DNA from: Gammaproteobacteria bacterium
Lineage (GTDB): Bacteria; Pseudomonadota; Gammaproteobacteria; Pseudomonadales; Porticoccaceae
Assembly (NCBI GenBank): GCA_016191205.1
Contig: JACPPB010000009.1
Coordinates: 1-64,000, forward strand
DNA: 64,000 nt
Reading direction: 5' to 3'
A model generated the notes under the pieces. It saw nothing but the letters and a program-made list of their open reading frames with translations. It did not search any database and was not told the DNA's origin. Of the stretch, positions 41,239-55,363 are shown piece after piece. Both the position numbers and the translations under genes were made by a program. How positions within the stretch are numbered: the first letter of the stretch is position 1; every line of letters begins with the position of its first letter.

Positions 41239-42111
41239 ATGAGCGGCGGCCGCAAAGGACTCGGACGTGGTCTCGAAGCCTTGCTGGGCAGCGGTGCAAA
41301 GGATGTCGGTACCGTTACCGCCTCGGTGAGCGCGCCGGAAACCGAGTACCGGACCCTGCCGATCGACCGGCTCCGGCGCGGGCGCTACCAGCCGCGCCGG
41401 GACATGGATCCCGAAGCGCTGGAACAACTGGCCGAATCCATCCGCCACCAGGGTTTGATGCAGCCGCTGGTGGTGCGCCGTCTGGAAGGGGAAGACTACG
41501 AGATCATCGCCGGCGAGCGCCGCTGGCGGGCGGCACAAATGGCGGGCTTCCATGAAGTGCCGGTGTTGCTGAAGGTCGTCGATGACGAAACCGCGCTGGC
41601 GCTGGCGCTCATTGAAAACATCCAGCGCGAGGATCTCAACGCCATGGAAGAGGCCATCGCCCTGGTCCGGCTGCAGGACGAATTCGGCCTCAATCAGCAA
41701 CAGGTGGCGACCGCGGTTGGCAAGTCGCGCGCTGCGGTGGCGAACCTGATGCGTTTGGTAAAGCTGGCCCCTGAAGTGCAGGAACTGCTGGCGCGTGGCG
41801 ACCTGGAGATGGGCCATGCCCGGGCGTTGCTTTCGCTGGCGCAAAGCGACCAGCTGGTCGCGGCCCGCAGGGTTGTCGCCGGAGGCCTCACTGTTCGCCA
41901 GACCGAAGCGTTGGCGCGCAAGTGGCAAGCTCCCGAAACCACGAGTGCGCCGGCGCGGCAGGATCCGGATATTGCGCGTCTGGAAGAAGATCTATCAAAC
42001 CGGCTGGGTGCTGCGGTCGACCTGCGGCACGGCAGCAGCGGCAGCGGCCGACTCGTGATCCACTACACCAGTCTGGATGTACTGGATGGCATCATCGCGC
42101 GGATCCGGTGA
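41239..42111 (+). CDS. parB: Chromosome partitioning protein ParB (Spo0J)
   Basis: CTPase and DNA-binding protein that loads on parS and spreads. The 290 residues have the N-terminal KGLGRGLEALLG motif that stimulates ParA, the CTP-binding GERRWRAAQMAG, the ENIQREDLNAMEEA segment, a helix-turn-helix (QQVATAVGKSRAAVANLMRLVKL) and a C-terminal dimerisation tail. Its targets are likely the two parS sites in recF. Confidence 0.96.
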   Translation: MSGGRKGLGRGLEALLGSGAKDVGTVTASVSAPETEYRTLPIDRLRRGRYQPRRDMDPEALEQLAESIRHQGLMQPLVVRRLEGEDYEIIAGERRWRAAQMAGFHEVPVLLKVVDDETALALALIENIQREDLNAMEEAIALVRLQDEFGLNQQQVATAVGKSRAAVANLMRLVKLAPEVQELLARGDLEMGHARALLSLAQSDQLVAARRVVAGGLTVRQTEALARKWQAPETTSAPARQDPDIARLEEDLSNRLGAAVDLRHGSSGSGRLVIHYTSLDVLDGIIARIR

Positions 42112-42174
42112 CACAAGCTTCTGCAACAACGATGGCGAAACGCGTTTCTCGTGTTTATCGAGGGAGTTTCCGCC

Positions 42175-42203
42175 TTGCCTCACCCGGTCACCCTGAATAT
42201 AAT
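42175..42203 (+). promoter_or_regulatory. Sigma70-type promoter for the atp operon
   Basis: TTGCCT (42175-42180) and a consensus TATAAT (42198-42203) are separated by 17 bases. They lie about 100 bases before atpI and after the parB stop. Confidence 0.75.
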
Positions 42204-42301
42204 GCGCCGCGCCTGAAGGACTGCCAGTTGCAGTCGCACATCCGGCTTTGGACCAGTGCAGCGCGCCGGTGTTCCCGGGGTTTTGCCACGACAGCTTTGG
42301 C

Positions 42302-42715
42302 ATGAGTGTCATGCCGCGCGCAGAATTTCCGCCGGTGGGGCGCGGTGCGCTGTTGGTCCGGGTGGCGATACTGCAATTGGCTGTTACCACGAGCTGTGCG
42401 TTGATAGCGCTGTGTTGGGGCCGGGGTGCGGCCTTGGCAGCGCTCTTGGGCGGAATGAATGCGCTGGCATCCAGCGTCGTGTTCGGCTCGATAGCGTTGG
42501 TTTGCGCGCGCGGTCGATCCCAGCGCGCCGTGTTGACGGCGTTTTTTCTGGGCGAAGCCGGAAAATTCCTGGCGGTAGCAACAGGTTTTGTGCTGATTTT
42601 TCATGTTGCCGGGTCGGGGTTGTCGCGCGGCAATACACTCGTGCTGTTCGGAGTGTTCACCGCAACCCTGGTCGCCCAGGGCGCTGTAGCGACCGTCCGA
42701 AAGAGTGCACGGTAA
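42302..42715 (+). CDS. atpI: ATP synthase subunit I (AtpI)
   Basis: Small membrane protein that helps assemble the c-ring. The 137 residues contain four hydrophobic segments (VAILQLAVTTSCALIALCW, ALAALLGGMNALASSVVFGSIALV, FLAVATGFVLIFHV, VLFGVFTATLVAQGAVA). Identified by this topology and its place before atpB. The ATG at 42302 is used; in-frame codons further upstream would lengthen it and lack support. Confidence 0.85.
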   Translation: MSVMPRAEFPPVGRGALLVRVAILQLAVTTSCALIALCWGRGAALAALLGGMNALASSVVFGSIALVCARGRSQRAVLTAFFLGEAGKFLAVATGFVLIFHVAGSGLSRGNTLVLFGVFTATLVAQGAVATVRKSAR

Positions 42716-42758
42716 CGACCGCTTTTAACGCCGCCCGACGCCGTCCACCCCTGGGTGA

Positions 42759-43631
<873 letters not shown>

Positions 43632-43639
43632 CAAGCTAA

Positions 43640-43915
<276 letters not shown>

Positions 43916-43955
43916 TCCCGGGCGATAGCCCCAGAAAACGATCGAGGTTGTCGCT

Positions 43956-44426
43956 GTGAATATCAATCTGACCATGATCGGGCAGGTAATCTCGTTTGCC
44001 ATCTTCGTGTGGTTCTGTGCGAAGTACATCTGGCCGCCGATCATCAACGCCATGGCCACGCGGGAAACCAAGATAGCGGATGGTCTGGCCGCGGCCGACC
44101 GCGCGGTGCGCGATCTGGAACTGGCGCAGGACAAGGCGACGGATCAATTGCGCCAGGCCAAACAGGAAGCCGCCGGAATTATCGAGCAGGCGCGCAAGCA
44201 GGCCGGTGTCGTCATCGAAGAGGCCAAGCAAAAAGCCCGCGAGGAAGGCGAGCGTCTGCTTGTCGCAGCAGAGGCTGAAATCGAGCGCGAGTTCAACCGT
44301 GCCAGAGAAGAGCTGCGCAGCAAGGTTGCCCAGCTCGCCATTGCCGGCGCGGAACAAATTCTTCAGCGCTCCGTTGGGGAGGCAGCCAACAGCGAGTTGG
44401 TGGACAGCCTCGCAGCGCAGCTGTAG
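43956..44426 (+). CDS. atpF: ATP synthase F0 subunit b
   Basis: Peripheral stalk subunit of 156 residues: a single N-terminal membrane helix ([26 protein letters not shown] as helix core [11 protein letters not shown]) followed by a long charged coiled coil ([22 protein letters not shown]). GTG start at 43956. Lies 40 bases after atpE. Confidence 0.96.
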   Translation: MNINLTMIGQVISFAIFVWFCAKYIWPPIINAMATRETKIADGLAAADRAVRDLELAQDKATDQLRQAKQEAAGIIEQARKQAGVVIEEAKQKAREEGERLLVAAEAEIEREFNRAREELRSKVAQLAIAGAEQILQRSVGEAANSELVDSLAAQL

Positions 44427-44435
44427 GAAAAGACC

Positions 44436-44972
44436 ATGGCCGAACTCAGCACCCTCGCCCGGCCCTACGCCAACGCAGCATTTGAATATGCCGTTGCCGA
44501 AAGCGCGCTGGAACCCTGGTCGCAGGCCCTTGGGCTCCTGGCCGCGCTCTGTGGAGAGGAAAAAATTGCCGTGCTGCTGCGTTCGCCGGTCCATGCGGGT
44601 CCGGATCGCGTCGCGCTGTTGCTCGAATTGTGCGAAGGCTCCCTGAGTGGCGGCATGCAGAATTTTTTACGGGTGATGGCGGACAACAATCGGCTGCCGC
44701 TGCTGCCGGCCGTCCACGAACAGTTCCAGGCGCTCAAAGCCAATCTGGAGCGCACCATCAATGTGGACGTCGCCACGGCGGCGCCACTGAGCGAGGCGTT
44801 GCGCGCGCGGTTGACGGCGGCACTTGGCAAGCGCCTGGGCCGCGACGTCCGTGTCGCGGTCACCATCGATCCGACGCTGCTGGGCGGCGCCGTGATCCGG
44901 GCGGGTGACACGGTAATCGACGGGTCACTGCGCGGACGCCTCAACAAGCTCGCCGATGCATTACTTTCCTAG
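44436..44972 (+). CDS. atpH: ATP synthase F1 subunit delta
   Basis: Cap of the F1 head that joins it to the peripheral stalk. The 178 residues include LARPYANAAFEYA at the N-terminus and the C-terminal signature DPTLLGGAVIRAGDTVIDGSLRGRL. Start ATG at 44436, 9 bases after atpF. Confidence 0.96.
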   Translation: MAELSTLARPYANAAFEYAVAESALEPWSQALGLLAALCGEEKIAVLLRSPVHAGPDRVALLLELCEGSLSGGMQNFLRVMADNNRLPLLPAVHEQFQALKANLERTINVDVATAAPLSEALRARLTAALGKRLGRDVRVAVTIDPTLLGGAVIRAGDTVIDGSLRGRLNKLADALLS

Positions 44973-44990
44973 GAATCGAGGAATCACGAC

Positions 44991-46535
<1,545 letters not shown>

Positions 46536-46564
46536 ACACCTAGAACGCCGGGAAGCTGACCGCG

Positions 46565-47425
46565 ATGGCCGTTGGAAAAGAAGTCAAGACCAAGATCACC
46601 AGCGTCAAAAGTACGCAAAAGATCACCAGCGCCATGGAGATGGTCGCGGCCAGCAAAATGCGCCGCGCCCAGGATCGAATGGCGCTGGGCCGGCCTTATG
46701 CGGAACGCATTCGCGGCGTGGTGGGGCATATCGCCAACGCGTCGGCGGAGTATCGCCACCAGTACATGGACGTGCGCGAGGTGAAACGCGTGGGCTTCAT
46801 CCTGGTCTCCACCGACCGGGGTCTTTGTGGCGGTTTGAACATCAACCTCTTCAAGATCGCCCTGAAAGCCATGGCGGAATGGAATCGTCAGGGCGTCGGT
46901 ATTGATGTCTGCGCCATAGGTGCCAAGGCCAGCGCATTTTTCGGTAGCCACGGCGGCAACGTCGTCGCCAGCGTGCGAGATCTCGGCGACAAGCCATCGG
47001 TGCAGACGCTGGTCGGCAGCGTCAAGGTGATGCTCGACAGCTACGAGGAAAAGCGCCTCGATCGCTTGTTTCTTGTGAGCAACAAGTTTGTTAATACCAT
47101 GACCCAGAAGCCCGCGCTTGAGCAGTTGTTGCCGCTGGATCCCGCCGGCGACGACAGCATGAAACATCACTGGGATTACCTGTACGAACCCGACGCCAAA
47201 GAGCTGCTCAATGGACTGCTGGCGCGCTACATCGAGTCCCAGGTGTACCAGAGCGTGGTGGAGAACAATGCCTGCGAGCAGGCCGCGCGGATGGTGGCGA
47301 TGAAGAATGCCACCGAAAACGCGTCAACCCTGATCGACGAGTTGGAACTGCTTTACAACAAGGCACGGCAGGCGGCGATCACCCAGGAGTTGTCCGAGAT
47401 CGTCGGCGGCGCGGCCGCCGTCTGA
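46565..47425 (+). CDS. atpG: ATP synthase F1 subunit gamma
   Basis: Central rotor shaft, 286 residues. The N-terminal helix [31 protein letters not shown] (motif [15 protein letters not shown]), the central [11 protein letters not shown] and the C-terminal helix [25 protein letters not shown] are all in place. Confidence 0.97.
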   Translation: MAVGKEVKTKITSVKSTQKITSAMEMVAASKMRRAQDRMALGRPYAERIRGVVGHIANASAEYRHQYMDVREVKRVGFILVSTDRGLCGGLNINLFKIALKAMAEWNRQGVGIDVCAIGAKASAFFGSHGGNVVASVRDLGDKPSVQTLVGSVKVMLDSYEEKRLDRLFLVSNKFVNTMTQKPALEQLLPLDPAGDDSMKHHWDYLYEPDAKELLNGLLARYIESQVYQSVVENNACEQAARMVAMKNATENASTLIDELELLYNKARQAAITQELSEIVGGAAAV

Positions 47426-47471
47426 ATCGGCTTGGCACCAGCAACGTATATTTCGTATTGCGAGAGGATAA

Positions 47472-48851
<1,380 letters not shown>

Positions 48852-48878
48852 TCACCGCGGGCGGGGCGTAAACCAGCG

Positions 48879-49310
48879 ATGGCCATGATGTTTCACTGCG
48901 ACATAGTGACCGCCGAGAAATCGATGTTTTCGGGCTCGGTGGAAATGCTGGCACTGACTGGCACGCTGGGCGAGCTGGGCATTACCTATGGACACACGCC
49001 CCTGCTCACCGGCATCAAACCGGGCCCGGTGCGCGTCATCCGCCAGGGTGGCCAGGAAGAGATTTATTTTCTCTCCGGCGGCTTTCTCGAAGTCCAGCCC
49101 ACGTTGGTGACCATTCTTGCCGATGCCGGTGATCGCGCCAGCGACCTCGACGAAGCCGCCGCGCTGGAGGCCAAGCGTCAGGCCGAGCAGGAGCTGCAAA
49201 ATCGCGGCGCCGAGATGGAGTACTCCGCGGCACTTGCCCGCTTCGGCGATGCCGTGGCGCGCCTGCGCACCATCGAGGAGTTGCGCCGCCGCGCCCGCCA
49301 CGCGGGCTGA
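48879..49310 (+). CDS. atpC: ATP synthase F1 subunit epsilon
   Basis: Rotor subunit that can inhibit ATP hydrolysis. The 143 residues have the N-terminal beta-sandwich (HCDIVTAEKSMFSGSVEML, LGELGITYGHTPLLTGIKPG) and a C-terminal helical hairpin (DEAAALEAKRQAEQEL). Last gene of the atp operon; a terminator follows. Confidence 0.96.
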   Translation: MAMMFHCDIVTAEKSMFSGSVEMLALTGTLGELGITYGHTPLLTGIKPGPVRVIRQGGQEEIYFLSGGFLEVQPTLVTILADAGDRASDLDEAAALEAKRQAEQELQNRGAEMEYSAALARFGDAVARLRTIEELRRRARHAG

Positions 49311-49371
49311 TCCCGAGCCGGGACCAACCCTTCGGCACGCGAGACTCCGCCAGTCATTTCCCCCGATCTCT

Positions 49372-49390
49372 GACGCCGCCGGCGTCTTTT
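49372..49390 (+). terminator. Intrinsic terminator of the atp operon
   Basis: A 6-bp stem GACGCC/GGCGTC with a 3-base loop, followed by TTTT. It lies 62 bases after atpC and 47 bases before glmU. Confidence 0.7.
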
Positions 49391-49436
49391 GGCCCGCTGT
49401 TATACTGGGTCCGGTAGCGAACTCGACAGGGTCATC

Positions 49437-50810
49437 GTGCAGACACAGATCATCGTGCTCGCCGCAGGCAAGGGGACCCGGATGCATTCCGCCCTGCCCA
49501 AGGTCCTTCACCTCCTCGCCGGCAAGCCCCTGCTCGCCCATGTCCTCGATGCGGCCCAAAGGCTCCCTGGTCAGCGCACTTGGGTTGTTGCCGGCGCGGA
49601 CCTGGCGGTGGTGCAACAGGCTTGCGTCGGCTATCCGGTTTCCTGGGTTGAGCAGCGCGAACCGCTGGGCACCGCGCATGCGGTGAGCCAGGCACTGCCC
49701 GAACTGGACGACTCCGGCACCGCGCTGATTCTCTACGCTGATGTGCCGCTGCTCGAGCCGGCCACGCTCACCGCCATGGTGGCGTCTGCCGCCCAAGGCG
49801 CGCTGGCGCTGTTGACGGTGCACACTGAACATCCCACCGGCTACGGCCGCATCCTGCGTGATGGCAGTGGCGCGGTGACCGGAATCGTCGAAGAAAAAGA
49901 CGCGAGCGCTGAGCAGCGTGCCCGCACCGAAATCAATACCGGAATCATCGCCGTGCCGGTGCAGAAGCTGCGCGCCTGGCTGGCCCGGGTCGGCAATGCA
50001 AATGCGCAGGGCGAATACTATCTGACGGATATCGTCGCCCTTGCCGCGGCGGAAGGCGCGGTGATTCAGACCTTCCATCCTCACAGCCTGGCGGAGATCG
50101 AAGGCGTCAACGACCGCGCCCAGCTTGCCCGCCTCGAGCGGCGTTACCAGCAGCGGCTGGCCGAGTGCCTGCTGGCCGCCGGCACGACGCTCGCCGATCC
50201 GGCGCGCTTCGACTGCCGTGGCGAACTGCGCGTCGGCCGCGACGTGTTCATCGACATCAATTGCGTATTCGAGGGCCGCGTGATGCTGGGCGATGACGTC
50301 CGCATCGGCCCCAGCTGCGTGATTCGCGATGCGCAAATCGGTCGCGGTGCCGTGATAAAGGCGAATACCGTGATCGAAGGGCCGGTCGTCGTCGCCGCCG
50401 GCGCCCAGGTCGGCCCTTTCGCCCGGTTGCGGGAGGGCACACACATCGGCGAGCAGGCGCGGATCGGTAACTTCGTCGAAACCAAGCAGGCGGAGTTCGG
50501 GCGCGGCAGCAAGGCCAACCACCTCGCCTATGTCGGCGACGCTTCGTTGGGCGAGGACGTGAATGTGGGCGCGGGCACCATCACCTGTAACTACGATGGC
50601 GTCGCCAAGCATCGCACCGACATCGGCGCTGGTGCTTTCATTGGCTCCAACAGCGCGCTGGTGGCGCCGGTTTCCATCGGCGCCGGCGCCACCATCGGCG
50701 CCGGCTCCACCATCACCGCCGACGTGCCGGCCGGGCACCTCGGCGTCGGTCGTGGCAAGCAGCGCAACATTCCCGGTTGGCGGCGGCCCCCAAAAAAGGA
50801 TGACCACTGA
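49437..50810 (+). CDS. glmU: Bifunctional GlcNAc-1-P uridyltransferase / GlcN-1-P acetyltransferase
   Basis: Makes UDP-GlcNAc for peptidoglycan and LPS. The 457 residues comprise an N-terminal nucleotidyltransferase (VLAAGKGTRMHSALPKVLH) and a C-terminal left-handed beta-helix of hexapeptide repeats (IGPSCVIRDAQIGRGAVIKA and similar) with the acetyltransferase site NHLAYVGDA. The GTG at 49437 gives the family length; its stop shares one base with the glmS ATG. A TATACT at 49401-49406 may be a weak -10. Confidence 0.96.
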   Translation: MQTQIIVLAAGKGTRMHSALPKVLHLLAGKPLLAHVLDAAQRLPGQRTWVVAGADLAVVQQACVGYPVSWVEQREPLGTAHAVSQALPELDDSGTALILYADVPLLEPATLTAMVASAAQGALALLTVHTEHPTGYGRILRDGSGAVTGIVEEKDASAEQRARTEINTGIIAVPVQKLRAWLARVGNANAQGEYYLTDIVALAAAEGAVIQTFHPHSLAEIEGVNDRAQLARLERRYQQRLAECLLAAGTTLADPARFDCRGELRVGRDVFIDINCVFEGRVMLGDDVRIGPSCVIRDAQIGRGAVIKANTVIEGPVVVAAGAQVGPFARLREGTHIGEQARIGNFVETKQAEFGRGSKANHLAYVGDASLGEDVNVGAGTITCNYDGVAKHRTDIGAGAFIGSNSALVAPVSIGAGATIGAGSTITADVPAGHLGVGRGKQRNIPGWRRPPKKDDH

Positions 50811-52639
50811 TGTGCGGCATCGTTGCCGCCGCCGCCCAGCGCAATGTGGCGGCCATTCTGCTCGCGGGTCTCAGGCGTCTGGAGTATCGCGGCTACGATT
50901 CGGTGGGCATGGCAATCGTCGCCGACGGCGCCCTGCACTGCCGCAAGCATGCCGGCAAGGTCGCGCTGCTGACGGACGATCTGGCACGTCTCCCCTTCCC
51001 GGGCCATCTTGGCATCGCTCACACCCGCTGGGCAACGCATGGCAAGCCAAACGAAGTAAACGCTCACCCCCACCGCTCGGGTCCGATTGCTCTGGTCCAT
51101 AATGGCATCATCGAGAACTTCCGCGCCCTGCGCGCGGAGCTCGAGGCATTGGGCTATGAATTTCAGTCAGACACTGATACCGAAGCGGTCGCCCATCTGA
51201 TGCACCACCTGCTGAAGCAGGGTCTGGATCTCGCCGGGGCCTTGGATGCCGCAGTGACAAGGCTGGAGGGCGCCTACGCGCTGGCGGTGGTCTCGGCGAC
51301 CGAGCCCGGCACCCTGGTGGGCGCGCGCAGCGGCAGCCCGCTGGTACTGGGGGTCGGCATCGAGGAACACTTTCTCGCCTCCGATCCCCTGGCGCTGCGC
51401 CAGGTCACCGACCGGTTCGTGTACCTGGAGGAAGGTGACCGGGTCACCTTGACGGCGGTGGACTATCAGGTACGCGACCGCGATGGCGTGGTGGTGGTGC
51501 GCCGCGTCCACACCTTGTCCGACGTTGTCGATCACGCCGACAAAGGTGGTTTCCGCCACTTCATGCTCAAGGAAATCCATGAGCAGCCGGCAGTGCTGGC
51601 CGCCACCCTGGAAGGCCGCATCAGTGCGCGCCGGATCCTGCCCGAAATATTCGGCGCATCCGCAGCCGAACGCTTTGCGGGGGTGGAAAACCTGCATCTG
51701 GTGGCCTGCGGCACCAGCTATCACGCCGGACTGGTGGCGCGTTACTGGCTAGAGGAATGGGCCGGTATCCCCTGCCAGGTCGAAGTCGCCAGCGAATATC
51801 GCTACCGCAAGGTGGTGGTGCCGAAAAATACCCTGTTCGTCGCCATCTCCCAGTCCGGCGAGACCGCCGATACCCTGGCGGCGTTGAAGGTGGCGCGCGA
51901 GGCGGGCTATCTCGACAGCCTCGCCATCTGCAACGTGGCCAACAGCTCGCTCGTGCGGGAGACCGGCCTCGCCCTGCTCACCCGCGCGGGTCCCGAGATC
52001 GGCGTGGCGTCCACCAAGGCGTTCACCACCCAGCTGGTGGCGCTGCAACTGCTGTGCATCGCCATCGCCCGGGCGCGCGGCAGGCTGTCCGTGGAGCGCG
52101 AAGCCGAGCTGGTCACCGCCTTGCATGCCCTGCCCGAACTGAGTCGACGGGTATTGGCACTCGACGCCGAAATCGAAGCCACGTTCGAGTGCTTTGCCGA
52201 CAAGCACCACGCGCTGTTCCTCGGCCGCGGCGTCCAGTATCCCATCGCCCTTGAAGGTGCGCTGAAGCTCAAGGAAATCTCCTACATCCACGCCGAGGCC
52301 TACCCGGCCGGGGAGCTCAAGCATGGCCCCTTGGCGCTGGTCGATGCGGATATGCCGGTGGTTGCGGTTGCGCCCAACAACGAGCTGCTCGAAAAACTCA
52401 AGTCCAACCTGCATGAAGTACAGGCGCGCGGCGGCGCGCTGTTCGTGTTCGCTGATCGCGACGCCGGGTTTCGCGATCAGCCGGGAGTGACGGTGGTCAG
52501 TTTGCCCCACGTCCCCAAGAGCCTCGAACCCATCGTCTACACCCTGCCCTTGCAGCTGCTCGCCTATCACGTTGCGGTGTTGAAAGGCACCGACGTGGAT
52601 CAGCCGCGCAATCTTGCCAAGTCGGTTACGGTCGAATAA
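50810..52639 (+). CDS. glmS: Glutamine--fructose-6-phosphate aminotransferase
   Basis: Makes glucosamine-6-phosphate, the first step toward UDP-GlcNAc. The 609 residues start MCGIVAAA with the glutaminase Cys at position 2, have AHTRWATHGKPN and GSPLVLG in the amidase domain, and two SIS domains (AISQSGETADTLAAL, GRGVQYPIALEGALKLKEIS) ending in DQPRNLAKSVTVE. It overlaps glmU by one base, leaving no room for a leader riboswitch or sRNA target between them. Confidence 0.98.
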   Translation: MCGIVAAAAQRNVAAILLAGLRRLEYRGYDSVGMAIVADGALHCRKHAGKVALLTDDLARLPFPGHLGIAHTRWATHGKPNEVNAHPHRSGPIALVHNGIIENFRALRAELEALGYEFQSDTDTEAVAHLMHHLLKQGLDLAGALDAAVTRLEGAYALAVVSATEPGTLVGARSGSPLVLGVGIEEHFLASDPLALRQVTDRFVYLEEGDRVTLTAVDYQVRDRDGVVVVRRVHTLSDVVDHADKGGFRHFMLKEIHEQPAVLAATLEGRISARRILPEIFGASAAERFAGVENLHLVACGTSYHAGLVARYWLEEWAGIPCQVEVASEYRYRKVVVPKNTLFVAISQSGETADTLAALKVAREAGYLDSLAICNVANSSLVRETGLALLTRAGPEIGVASTKAFTTQLVALQLLCIAIARARGRLSVEREAELVTALHALPELSRRVLALDAEIEATFECFADKHHALFLGRGVQYPIALEGALKLKEISYIHAEAYPAGELKHGPLALVDADMPVVAVAPNNELLEKLKSNLHEVQARGGALFVFADRDAGFRDQPGVTVVSLPHVPKSLEPIVYTLPLQLLAYHVAVLKGTDVDQPRNLAKSVTVE

Positions 52640-52710
52640 CGCCGGACCGGTCCTGCATCAGACCCGGTGCGGCGCGTCAAAACATCGTGTCGAGGGCGGC
52701 CGGCCCCGGC

Positions 52711-54606
52711 TCATTCGGCCTGTACGGTAACCAGGGATTCTTCTGCGGCGATCCAGTCCGCTTCCAGTTGCTCCGCGCGCTGGCGCAGCTTGCCCTGGCG
52801 CTGGAGCAGCGCGGTGAGTTGATCGCGAGCATCGGCGCCATACAGCGCGGGAGCCGCCAGCTCCTGTTCCAGCCCCGCGAGTTCGGCGCCCACCCGATCC
52901 AGCTCCGCGGCGAGACGGGAGGCGCGTTCCTGCAGTGGGCGCAATTCCGCGCGTCGCGCCGCGTCGCGCCGGCGCTGATCGCGCCGGTCCCCGCCGTCGA
53001 TCGCGGTGTTTGGTGCGGCCGGACGCGCCGCGTTCCGGGCACGGCGTTCGAGCCAACGGCGGTAGTCCGCGAGGTCGCCATCGAAGACGGTCACCGCGCC
53101 ATCGCTCACCAGCCAGTAGGTATCCACCGTGGTGGCGAGCAGATGGCGGTCGTGGGAGACCACCACCAAAGCGCCGGCATAGTCCTGCAATGCCAGCGTC
53201 AGCGCCGCGCGCATTTCCAGATCGAGGTGATTGGTGGGCTCGTCGAGCAGCAGCAGGTTGGGGGCCTGCCAGACCAGCAGGGCCAGCACCAGGCGGGCTT
53301 TTTCACCACCCGACAGCGGCGCCACCGGGTTGCTTGCCAGATCGCCGGCAAACCCGAAACCGCCGAGGAAATCGCGCCGGCGCTGCTCGGTGGCGACGGG
53401 ACTGAGTCGGGCGAGGTGTTCTAGAGGGCTGGCGCCGGGATCGAGTTGCTCCAGTTGGTGCTGGGCGAAATAGCCGATGCGGAGGTTGGCGCTGGTTTCG
53501 AGCGTGCCGGTCAGCGGCGGCAGCTCGCCCGCGAGCGCGCGTACCAGGGTCGATTTGCCCGCGCCATTGGGGCCCAGCAGGCCGATGCGATCGCCCGGTG
53601 AGAGTTGCAATGTGATGCCGTCGAGGATCGGCGGATCACCGTACCCCAGGCGCGCGCTGTCCAGGCTCAGCAGCGGGTTGCCGGCGCGCGGCGGTTCCTT
53701 GAAGCTGAAGCGGAAGGGATTGTCGACCTGGGCGGGAGCCACCAGCGTCATTCGTTCCAGCGCCTTGATCCGGCTTTGCGCGGCGCGCGCCTTGGTCGCC
53801 TGGGCGCGGAAGCGGTCGACGAAGCGCTGCATATGGGCCACGGCGCGCTGTTGCTGCTCGTAGGTCGCCTGCTGTCCCGCCAGGCGCGCCGCGCGCTGGC
53901 GTTCGAAATCGCTGTAGCCACCCCGGTACTGGTGCAGTTGCCGGTGTTCGATGTGGAGTACTTCGTTGACCACGGCGTCGAGGAAATCGCGGTCGTGGGA
54001 GATCAGCAACAGGGTGCCGCGATAGGCCTTCAGCCAGTCTTCCAGCCACAGCACCGCTTCGAGGTCGAGGTGGTTGGTGGGTTCATCGAGCAGCAGGAGG
54101 TCGGACGGACACATCAGCGCCCGCGCGAGGCCGAGGCGCACGCGCCAGCCGCCGGAAAACGCGGCGGCCGGGCGTTGCTGATCGGAGGCGCGAAAGCCGA
54201 GGCCGGACAGCAGCGTCGCCGCGCGGGCGTGGGCGGTGTAGCCGTCCACCTGTTGATAGTGAGCATGGGCGCGGCCGATGGCGGTGCCGTCGCCATCGGC
54301 GTCGGCACGCAGGACTTCGCGCTCGGCGTCCCGAAATCCCGGATCGCCGTCGAGTACCAGGTCGAGGGCGGAGCGCTCCAGGTCGCCGAGATCCTGCGCC
54401 ATATGGGCGATGATCCACTGCTTCGGGATGGCGGTCTCGCCGGTCTCGGACGAAAGTTCGCCGCGCAACAAGGCCAGCAGCGAGCTTTTGCCACTGCCAT
54501 TGGCGCCGATCAGGCCGACGCGATGGCCCGGGTAGAGCGTCGCCGAGGCGTTCTCCAGCAGGGGCTCGACATGCCGGCGCAAGGTAATGCCGGTGAGTTG
54601 GATCAC
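52711..54606 (-). CDS. ABC-F family ATPase (YheS/Uup type)
   Basis: Soluble protein with two ATP-binding cassettes and no membrane domain, of the group that acts on ribosomes. The 631 residues show Walker A GANGSGKSS and GPNGAGKST, signatures FSGGWRVRLGLARAL and LSGGEKARLVLALL, LLLDEPTNHLDLE twice, a linker with basic helices between cassettes, and a C-terminal coiled coil (ELRPLQERASRLAAELDRV). YheS is the closest by feel; it is not an exporter. Convergent with glmS. Confidence 0.92.
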   Translation of the reverse strand: MIQLTGITLRRHVEPLLENASATLYPGHRVGLIGANGSGKSSLLALLRGELSSETGETAIPKQWIIAHMAQDLGDLERSALDLVLDGDPGFRDAEREVLRADADGDGTAIGRAHAHYQQVDGYTAHARAATLLSGLGFRASDQQRPAAAFSGGWRVRLGLARALMCPSDLLLLDEPTNHLDLEAVLWLEDWLKAYRGTLLLISHDRDFLDAVVNEVLHIEHRQLHQYRGGYSDFERQRAARLAGQQATYEQQQRAVAHMQRFVDRFRAQATKARAAQSRIKALERMTLVAPAQVDNPFRFSFKEPPRAGNPLLSLDSARLGYGDPPILDGITLQLSPGDRIGLLGPNGAGKSTLVRALAGELPPLTGTLETSANLRIGYFAQHQLEQLDPGASPLEHLARLSPVATEQRRRDFLGGFGFAGDLASNPVAPLSGGEKARLVLALLVWQAPNLLLLDEPTNHLDLEMRAALTLALQDYAGALVVVSHDRHLLATTVDTYWLVSDGAVTVFDGDLADYRRWLERRARNAARPAAPNTAIDGGDRRDQRRRDAARRAELRPLQERASRLAAELDRVGAELAGLEQELAAPALYGADARDQLTALLQRQGKLRQRAEQLEADWIAAEESLVTVQAE

Positions 54607-54646
54607 GGTTTATGAGTTCCGGGGTGGTGCTTGAGTGGCAGGTTGT

Positions 54647-55363
54647 TCAACGTCTGGCGTGGAGAATGGGACTGACGATCGCCGCCACCCGGTCCGGCGA
54701 ACAATGCAGGTACAGCGACTGGTCCAGCCAGCGGCGATCCGGGTAGTAAGAAAACAGGAACTGGCCATCCTTGAGGTTCTCCACCACCTTGTTGATGATG
54801 TTGGGGCGGACCGCCGGACAACCGTAACTGCGGCCGATGCCGCCTTTGAGCTGGATCCAGATCGGATCGACGTACTCGGCGGAGTGAATCACGATTTTGC
54901 GTTTGCGCGCGAGGTCGTTGATGCCGGGTTCGAGCCCGTCCATGCGCAGCGAATAACCGAAATTGCCGTAGTAGGTTTCGGCGGTGCGGAACAGCCCCAG
55001 GCTCGACTGACGACTGCCCATGTCGTTGGAAAACTGTGTTGCCATTTCATCGCCCGATCCGCGGCCGTGGGCGACGTGATCCTCGATCAGCAGCCTGCGC
55101 CGTTCCAGGTCGAAGATCCAGAACCGCTGTTTGGTGGACGGCAGCGAAAAATCGATTACCGCGAGTCGCTGCGCGGGATGCACACCGCCGGCGACCGCAC
55201 AGTTCATGGCAGTCACCGCCTTGGTCAGCACCTGGCGGTTCAGCGCCGGAGCACTGCGCGCCAGTGCCTGGGTCAGAGATTCGCTGCGCGGGTCCGCCCA
55301 CGCCTCCAGTGGCAGCAGCGCGAACACCAGGGCGGTCAGCATCAGGCGCGATACGGCGGCCAT
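54647..55363 (-). CDS. Periplasmic L,D-transpeptidase-like protein (YkuD_2 type)
   Basis: A 238-residue exported protein annotated in relatives as murein L,D-transpeptidase catalytic domain family. It has a signal peptide (LMLTALVFALLPLEAWA), the fold segments VIDFSLPSTKQRFWIFDLE and VAHGRGSG, then IHSAEYVDP and the catalytic SYGCPAVRP with its Cys. ATG at 55363 has AGGAG 9 bases upstream; codons upstream in the same frame run toward the tRNA and are not supported. Activity is inferred. Confidence 0.85.
   Translation of the reverse strand: MAAVSRLMLTALVFALLPLEAWADPRSESLTQALARSAPALNRQVLTKAVTAMNCAVAGGVHPAQRLAVIDFSLPSTKQRFWIFDLERRRLLIEDHVAHGRGSGDEMATQFSNDMGSRQSSLGLFRTAETYYGNFGYSLRMDGLEPGINDLARKRKIVIHSAEYVDPIWIQLKGGIGRSYGCPAVRPNIINKVVENLKDGQFLFSYYPDRRWLDQSLYLHCSPDRVAAIVSPILHARR

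Noticed and set aside
50800-50820. Search for a glmS riboswitch or sRNA leader
   Set aside because: glmU and glmS overlap by one base, so no leader exists.
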